NCBI RefSeq assembly: GCF_000472545.1 | Contig: NZ_AWZV01000013.1 | Coordinates: 167,549-217,737 of the forward strand | Direction: 5' to 3' | From: Burkholderia sp. WSM2232 | GTDB lineage: Bacteria > Pseudomonadota > Gammaproteobacteria > Burkholderiales > Burkholderiaceae | Length of the DNA: 50,189 nt | Part shown: one piece after another, positions 44,462 through 50,189 of the stretch | Position numbering within the stretch: the stretch's first letter is position 1 | How the letters are laid out: each line of letters begins with the position of its first letter | The notes under the pieces: generated by a model | Told to the model about the DNA's origin: nothing | Databases searched by the model: none | What the model saw: the letters and a program-made list of their open reading frames with translations, nothing else | Translations under genes and position numbers: made by a program

Positions 44462-45150
44462 TTAGAACTTGTGCCTGATACCCATTACGACACCCGTCTG
44501 ATTCTCGTTGGCGAGAGTAGTCCCGTAGCCGCCAACGCCGAGCGTTGAGCCGCCTTTGTTGCGTGCGTAGGCTGCCGTCGCGTAGAGGTCAGTCCGCTTC
44601 GACAAGAAATAATCAGCGGACAGGACCGCGAGCCACGGGTCTGCACCCGTCGAATGAACGTCTTGGCAGTAGCCGCTCGCAGTGAGAGAAAATGCTGGCG
44701 TGACGAAATATTCAGCGCCCAACCAATACATGTTGGCGGCGTTGGCTTTCGAGCCGTTTGGCACCGCAATGGGATTTGCAGGAAGGAAAGCGCTCGATGC
44801 GCGCAGGTAACGATACCCTGCATACGCTTTCACTGGACCAAATTGATACGAGGCGGCAGCGGACACTCGACGTTCAGTGCCGGTGTTCGTTGCTGCCGTG
44901 TTGCTGTTGCGTTGCTCATACGCGGCGGTCGCGGCGAACGGGCCAGTAGCGTAACCGATCGCGCCGCGGCGGGGAAGGGTAGCGTGTCACCACCGACGCG
45001 GGCAATCGTCGGGCAGCGCCGCAGTCCCGCGATTGCAGCCGCAGGTATTGCCGCGCAGACCTGCAGCCGGGCGTTTTCCCAGCGCGCAACGAACTGTCCT
45101 TCGATACTTTGATAAGGCCCGCACCACGGCCGGCCACTGCTCAGTCCCAA
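44462..45150 (-). pseudogene. Porin, C-terminal two-thirds relic
   Basis: The minus strand is open from about 44983 to the stop at 44462 with porin strands: GYATGPFAATAAYEQRNSN, SAAASYQFGPVKAYAGYRYL, NMYWLGAEYFVTPAFSLTAS and the end GVVMGIRHKF with terminal Phe. Further upstream, to about 45150, fragments such as PYQSIEGQFVARWENARLQ occur in other frames and no signal peptide is found. It is therefore a truncated, disrupted trimeric porin gene. The nearest possible start (GTG 44866) would give an incomplete barrel without export signal. Confidence 0.7.
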
Positions 45151-45261
45151 CAAACTGATCTGTCAGCACTTAATGAATTCCCGATACCTGCCGATATCCC
45201 ACTTTGAGAGCGGCCCAAAGGCGTCGCACCCGTGAAACCGATTCGCGCGCAAAGAAAAAGA

Positions 45262-48200
45262 ATGACTGGGTATTCAAAGGTGATGGCAGCGTTGAATTAT
45301 GCGCGGTGGATAGATAGGTGGTTTCGTTTGCAGGCTATATTTGCGCTGCTCTTTATCTCTGTCCAGGCCATTTTTGGCAGCGCTGCGGCTTTCGCATTGT
45401 CCGCTGGTTGTACGGCGGTCAACGGGTTAAGCACGTCCGCGACGACCTCCACATTCCCGGCTTCTGACTTTGTTTCTGGCGATACGCTCACCGTCAGCTT
45501 CTACAACGACGGTCAGGACTCAAGCGGTTTGGAAATCGGATCGGACCACGTACTGGTGGAGACTGCCGGTTATTCGCCATATCTCGTGTTCTATGCGTCG
45601 GATCACACGACGGCGGGCAGCCAGTCCGTTACCGTTCCAGCGGGAGACCTCTCGGCCAGTGGCCTGAACCTCTTCGTGTCAACGTCCAACGGCAATATCA
45701 GCAATGTTGTCTATTCGTGTACGAATGCAACCGCCGCTGCGCCTGTGGCCGGAGCCGTCAGCGCGACAGTGGCGGCGAACAGTTCTGCCAATTCGGTCAC
45801 GCTGAACATCACGGGCGGCACGCCGACCTCGGTGGCCGTTGCAACGGGCGCATCGCACGGCACGGCGACGGCAAGCGGGACCTCGATCAACTACACGCCG
45901 GCTTCGGGCTATTCTGGCAGCGACAGTTTCACCTATACGGCGACCAATTCAACAGGGACCTCATCGGCAGCAACGGTCACAGTTGCCGTCACAGCGCCCA
46001 CGCTAGCGTTTTCGCCGTCAGCGGGCGCGCTTGCAGCGGGCACCGTCGGCACCGCGTACAGCCAGACAGTCACCGTATCGAACGGTCTTGCGCCGTATAG
46101 TATGTCGCTCGGCACGACGAGCAACGTGTCCGGGACACTGTCGGCGACCGGCACGGCAACGATCGCGTGGACGCCGACAACCGCAGGCACCTACAACGTG
46201 ACGGTGCATGCCACGGACGCGGATGGCGTGGCGGGCTCGGCAGCGTATACGATCACCGTGACGGAGCCGGCGCCGATAGCAGGCGCAGTTTCAGCGACGG
46301 TCGCCGCGAACAGCAGCGCCAGTCCGATTACGCTCAACCTGTCTGGTGGATCGGCCACGTCTGTCGCGGTGGCTTCGGCCGCCTCGCACGGAACTGCGAC
46401 GGCATCCGGCACCTCGATCACCTACACGCCGACGTCCGGATACTCGGGCACCGACTCGTTCACGTACACGGCAACCAATGGCACGGGCACTTCAGCGGCG
46501 GCAACCGTCGCGATCACCGTGAGTTCGCCGACCTTGGGGTTCACGCCCTCTGCAGGCACCTTGACAAGTGGCACGGTCGGCGTCGCGTATAGCCAGTCCG
46601 TGGCCGTGACCGGCGGAACGTCGCCCTATACGTATTCTGCAACCGGACTGCCGACCGGGCTGGCGATCTCGTCGTCCAGCGGAACAATCTCCGGCACGCC
46701 GACGGTGTCCGGGACATTCTCCACCACCGTCACCGCGACGGATGGCAATCACGTGACCGGAGCCGTGGCCTACACGCTCTACGTTGCGCCCCTCGCGCCT
46801 GTGGCCTCGAACGTGAGCGTGAGCGTCTCAGAGAACAGCACGAACAACTCAATCACCGTGAATGCCGCAGGCGGTGCCGCAACCTCAGTCGCGATTGTGT
46901 CGACTGCGCGCCATGGTCTGGCGAGCGTGTCGGGAACCTCCATCACCTATACGCCTAACACGGGCTACACAGGATCGGACAGTTTTACGTATAGCGCGAC
47001 AAACGCCTCGGGCACCTCAAGTGCGACGGTCAATATCAGAGTGTCCGGCAACGCGCCTGTCGCCCTGGATCACAGCGCTACGCTGTATGCAGGCCAGACG
47101 GCTTCGGTGAACCTGAGCGACGGCGCCACCGGCGGGCCGTTTTCTGGCGCGGCGCTCGTCAGCGAGCCTGCCGCGGCACATGGCACTGCCAGGATCAGCG
47201 CGAACAGCACCGGCTATGTGCTGACGTTCGCTGCCGCTTCGCATGCGAGCGGCGCAGTGGTCATCCGCTACACGCTGACCAATTCGTGGGGCACATCGAC
47301 GCCTGCCACCGTCACTTTTCAGGTGACGACCCGTCCGGACCCGAGCAAGGACGCTGAGGTGGTTGGCTTGCTCAACGCGCAGGCCCAGAGTGCAGAGCAG
47401 TTCGCGAATGCGCAGATCGGCAATTTCAACGACCGCCTGGAACAGTTGCATAGCGAGCGCACGCGGCACGATGGTCTATTTAACATCCACGTCGGATTAC
47501 CGCAGGCGCGTACAGCGCAGACGGGCACCCGTACGTCCGCGCAGCAGACCGGCATCTCGACCGCTCATTCTGCCGCGCTGGATGAGCAGACAGCGGAAAA
47601 TGTCGGTCCACAACTCCCGCAGTGGCTGTCACGCGGAGATCTCGCCGTCTGGACGGGCGGCTTTGTCAATTTCGGCACGTCTGAAAAGGATTCCGTTCAG
47701 CTCAGTCATACACTGGTCGGTTTGAGTGCCGGCGCGGACTACCGGTTCCAGCCGGCCCTTGTAGCAGGGTTCGGGTTTGGTTATGGGCGAGATATCAGCG
47801 ATGTCGGAAGCTTGGGGACGCAAAGCCGGGGCGAGGCTGTCAGCGTGGCCTTTTACGGAAGTTACCACCCCAGCGCTGTTTTCGTGGATGGCCTGCTGGG
47901 CTACAGCCATCTGACCTTCGACAGCCGGCGCTATGTGACGGATACGGGAGCGTTCGCGAACGGCAGCCGTGGTGGTGACCAGATTTTCGGCGCCTTGACC
48001 TCTGGCTACGACCTGCGCACGGGCGCGGCGCTGCTCTCGCCGTATGCCCGGCTGCAGTTCTCATCAACGCTCCTCAGGCGATATGCGGAAAGCGGAGCGG
48101 GCGCGTTCGATCTCGCCTATGCCGATCAGCGGCTCAGCCACGTATCCGGCGTGGCCGGCTTGCGTGGCGAATACGGCATTCCCGCCTCGTGGGCGGCGAT

Positions 48201-48459
48201 CAGACTGCGCGGCCGGATCGAATACAGCCACGCACTGACGGGAACTAGCACGGCGCGGCTAGGTTATGCGGACACGGATGACAGCACGTATGCGGTTACG
48301 GTGCTCGGACTGAGCGAAAACCAGTTGATGACCTCGGTGGGGGTCGACTTCCAGATGCCCCTCGGCTTTACTACGGGACTCACGTACCAAGGCACGTTTG
48401 GCATGAGCGATCACACGCGGAATCATGCATTCGTGATTCGCCTGTCAGTGCTGTTTTAA
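45262..48459 (+). CDS. Autotransporter with Ig-like repeats
   Basis: The 1065-residue protein has a long signal peptide (about 1-45, hydrophobic core AIFALLFISVQAIFGSAAAF). A unique domain follows (about 46-158). Then come three cadherin/Big-like repeats starting near 159, 337 and 512 (VSATVAANSS, SHGTATASGTSI, GYSGSDSFTYTATN). Between them are two putative-Ig modules near 246 and 423 (GTVGTAYSQTVTVS, GTVGVAYSQSVAVTGG). A weaker fourth repeat lies near 597 and a helical linker at 693-735. The C-terminal 270 residues form a type V beta-barrel (WTGGFVNFGT to FVIRLSVLF). It is likely a surface adhesin. ATG 45262 is one of three starts (GTG 45232, ATG 45283). Confidence 0.88.
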   Translation: MTGYSKVMAALNYARWIDRWFRLQAIFALLFISVQAIFGSAAAFALSAGCTAVNGLSTSATTSTFPASDFVSGDTLTVSFYNDGQDSSGLEIGSDHVLVETAGYSPYLVFYASDHTTAGSQSVTVPAGDLSASGLNLFVSTSNGNISNVVYSCTNATAAAPVAGAVSATVAANSSANSVTLNITGGTPTSVAVATGASHGTATASGTSINYTPASGYSGSDSFTYTATNSTGTSSAATVTVAVTAPTLAFSPSAGALAAGTVGTAYSQTVTVSNGLAPYSMSLGTTSNVSGTLSATGTATIAWTPTTAGTYNVTVHATDADGVAGSAAYTITVTEPAPIAGAVSATVAANSSASPITLNLSGGSATSVAVASAASHGTATASGTSITYTPTSGYSGTDSFTYTATNGTGTSAAATVAITVSSPTLGFTPSAGTLTSGTVGVAYSQSVAVTGGTSPYTYSATGLPTGLAISSSSGTISGTPTVSGTFSTTVTATDGNHVTGAVAYTLYVAPLAPVASNVSVSVSENSTNNSITVNAAGGAATSVAIVSTARHGLASVSGTSITYTPNTGYTGSDSFTYSATNASGTSSATVNIRVSGNAPVALDHSATLYAGQTASVNLSDGATGGPFSGAALVSEPAAAHGTARISANSTGYVLTFAAASHASGAVVIRYTLTNSWGTSTPATVTFQVTTRPDPSKDAEVVGLLNAQAQSAEQFANAQIGNFNDRLEQLHSERTRHDGLFNIHVGLPQARTAQTGTRTSAQQTGISTAHSAALDEQTAENVGPQLPQWLSRGDLAVWTGGFVNFGTSEKDSVQLSHTLVGLSAGADYRFQPALVAGFGFGYGRDISDVGSLGTQSRGEAVSVAFYGSYHPSAVFVDGLLGYSHLTFDSRRYVTDTGAFANGSRGGDQIFGALTSGYDLRTGAALLSPYARLQFSSTLLRRYAESGAGAFDLAYADQRLSHVSGVAGLRGEYGIPASWAAIRLRGRIEYSHALTGTSTARLGYADTDDSTYAVTVLGLSENQLMTSVGVDFQMPLGFTTGLTYQGTFGMSDHTRNHAFVIRLSVLF

Positions 48460-48645
48460 ACGTGCGGTGACGCGTCATCGCACCGTATGCATGGTCTTGC
48501 CCGCAGACGGAACTCATACGTCGCAATGCCATCTTCGCAAACAGCCTTTGCCGGTCCGGGAGACCCTTCGACGTGCTGGAACGTGAACATGCTCGGCTTA
48601 CTTTCTAAATCTGTCGGCAACTCTTCTTTCATTGCCGGTCAGCAG

Positions 48646-48975
48646 CGAGACTTTCAAGGGCACGACAAGCGGGGCGGAAATCGCCGTCAGCGGCGATGGG
48701 CGCTTTGTCTATGCCGAAAATCGAGCAGAAGATTCGCTGGCCGTCTGTAGGGTCGATGCGAATTCCGGCGACCTCTCGCTGGTTCAACGTGTGGCCGCGG
48801 GCAGTGAAAGGCCTTGGGTTTCGCGATCGATAGGTCCGGTAAGTGGATGCTGGTTGCGAACCAGGGCAGCGGCAATGTGAAAGTGTTGGGCATCGACACC
48901 GCGTTCGGCAAGCTTTTTGATGGCGGGCAAACGGTCAGCGTGCCGACTCCGGTCAGCATCGCCTTCGTTAAATAG
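48646..48975 (+). pseudogene. Lactonase (6-phosphogluconolactonase-type propeller), C-terminal remnant
   Basis: Translation gives TSGAEIAVSGDGRFVYAENR and SGDLSLVQRVAAGSERPW; after a one-base shift near 48818 it continues FAIDRSGKWMLVANQGSGNV and GIDTAFGKLF, to TAG at 48973-48975. This is the last third of the seven-bladed lactonase (YbhE-like) family. The front of the gene is missing and the frame is broken, so it is a relic. Confidence 0.75.
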
Positions 48976-49599
48976 CTGATTTAGAGGTGGGCTCGCATAA
49001 TACCGCTCAATGTCCGGGACGCCGCAAATGCGCAAGATGGAACCGCCGTTGGAACAGATGATCGACACCGACGGTGAATATAGTCTCACGGTTCACGCCG
49101 GCGGGTGCGCGCGAGGAGCGTGAGCGTCGCGAGGGTAATCCGCTTGCGCATCGCACATCGCGCGTCGCGGTGGAGGTTGAATGCGGCTGTTAAAGTTGCT
49201 CGTGCAGGCGAGGAAGGTCTAGGCTTAAGAGTGGTTGCAGGTGAGCATCGCGCACGGGCGCGCCGCAGCGCCACCGCCGCGAAGATCAAGAAACTGATCC
49301 GTGCATCAGTCGACCGCACGCAGCGCGGCGCTTCACCTATTATGCAAGCGGGCAAACGATTGGAAACAATTTACGATGCCGACGAAGCGCTCCAATCCGG
49401 CGGCTGCCCCGATCGACGAAACAGTCATGAGTTGGGCTTGTCTTTGCCAGTTTGCCACCGGTTCTTCGTTGCTATTCTTTGCGACCTCTCAGGTTCCGCC
49501 CTGGCCCTCGGATTGGGCAGGATCATCTCGCCAGGTGCGAAGCTGGCCTGCCTACCAAGCGAAGGGCCGCTCCTGACAACTTCGGCCGTCCGCTACAGG
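48976..49599. other. Stretch without a recognisable gene
   Basis: About 620 bases between the lactonase relic and the ribokinase 3' end. Frames are short or of biased composition; a minus-strand frame near 49150 starts MRKRITLATLTLLAR but soon ends and cannot be assigned. Confidence 0.35.
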
Positions 49600-50189
49600 T
49601 CAAGCCGCCTGGCACGCCCGGACTTCTTCCAACCTTGGAATCGAAGGTTGCGCGCCGTGACGTTGAACGCAGATGCTTGCGGCGACCTGCGCGTGCGTGA
49701 GCGCATCCGTGAACGCGGCCCGCATCGCCAGCTTCGCTGCCAGCGCGCCGACGAAGGTATCGCCGGCGGCGGTCGTATCGATCGCGCGAACCTGTCGCGC
49801 GGGATAGCGCGTTCCCGCGATTACCTCGCCCACGACATAAACGCCTCGTTCGCCGAGCGTCATCACGATGTTGCGCGCGCCAGCACGATGCAGCCTGCCC
49901 GCCGCGTGTGCGGCGGTGTCGCTTGCATCGGGGGCGAGTCCCGCGAGAATCGATACCTCGATTTCGTTGGGTACGAGATAGTCGATCAGTTCAAGCCAGT
50001 TGGCGGGCAAAGGTTGCGTCGCGGGCCCTGGATTCAGCACGGTCAGCTTGCCTAGCTGGCGCGCGATGACAAGCGTCGCGTGCACGGTCTCCGGCGGCGT
50101 TTCGAGCTGACACACGACCACGTCGCAAGCACGAAAGCGCGCTTCGTTCGCGTGAATGGTTGCGGGCGACAATGCGCCATTGCTGCCCG
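49600..50189 (-). CDS. rbsK: Ribokinase, C-terminal part, runs off window
   Basis: The minus strand encodes about 195 C-terminal residues of a PfkB-family sugar kinase; the 5' end lies beyond the window. LTVLNPGPATQPLP, DYLVPNEIEVSILAG, NIVMTLGERGVYVVG and the catalytic DTTAAGDTFVGALAAKLA with the anion-hole GDTF are typical of ribokinase, which makes ribose 5-phosphate from ribose and ATP. Other PfkB kinases are possible, but the order and wording fit RbsK best. Neighbouring rbs transport genes would be expected upstream, outside the window. Confidence 0.88.
   Translation of the reverse strand, partial: GSNGALSPATIHANEARFRACDVVVCQLETPPETVHATLVIARQLGKLTVLNPGPATQPLPANWLELIDYLVPNEIEVSILAGLAPDASDTAAHAAGRLHRAGARNIVMTLGERGVYVVGEVIAGTRYPARQVRAIDTTAAGDTFVGALAAKLAMRAAFTDALTHAQVAASICVQRHGAQPSIPRLEEVRACQAA

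Noticed and set aside
49086..49355. 89-codon minus-strand frame with a membrane-like start
   Set aside because: The apparent start MRKRITLATLTLL is followed by only a few charged residues and a stop; no family assigned.

Overview
The window is GC-rich chromosomal DNA whose gene content and codon use point to a beta-proteobacterium of the Burkholderia/Paraburkholderia group. Supporting signs are an FhaB-type secreted adhesin, Burkholderia-type porin 3' ends finishing in GIRHKF, a HutF/HutG formylglutamate route, XapX and DUF1275 proteins, and IS110 and IS1182 relics. This assignment is inference from protein families. No rRNA, tRNA or CRISPR array was seen.

Left part (1-23.6 kb). A two-partner-secretion adhesin runs off the left edge. 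Next to it is a decayed locus in which the front of an autotransporter O-heptosyltransferase is joined to the remains of an AIDA-type autotransporter. Then come a polysaccharide flippase and a family 2 glycosyltransferase, two AraC-family regulators with a small membrane protein between them, a dimethylformamidase-like protein, glucosamine-6-phosphate synthase, an NmrA-type reductase, glutaminase and an EmrB-type efflux pump. These are followed by a carboxylesterase, a divergent MreB paralogue, a glycogen-debranching-type glycosidase, a small secreted protein and a diguanylate cyclase.

Middle part (23.2-34.4 kb). A divergent cluster has a XapX protein on both arms: isochorismatase-type hydrolase plus XapX on the left, and XapX, amidohydrolase, DoxX and DUF1275 on the right. 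Next is a four-gene group: an RpiR/MurR regulator, a C45 acyltransferase, a class III aminotransferase and a carboxymuconolactone-decarboxylase-like protein. Near-identical palindromes lie before the regulator and before the acyltransferase, which suggests an autoregulated catabolic unit. OsmC and a PEP mutase/isocitrate lyase family enzyme follow.

Right part (34.4-50.2 kb). A stretch of gene remains (LysR, HU, FAD monooxygenase and porin fragments) leads to a compact minus-strand operon. Its order is IclR regulator, amino-acid ABC importer (three genes), HutD, HutF and HutG, with successive genes overlapping by 4 bp over the last part. It encodes the second half of histidine breakdown, from formiminoglutamate to glutamate, but no HutH or HutU lies here. 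Beyond it lie a junction of broken IS110 and IS1182 elements, a second porin relic, a large autotransporter with Ig-like repeats, a lactonase relic and the 3' part of a ribokinase gene that runs off the right edge.
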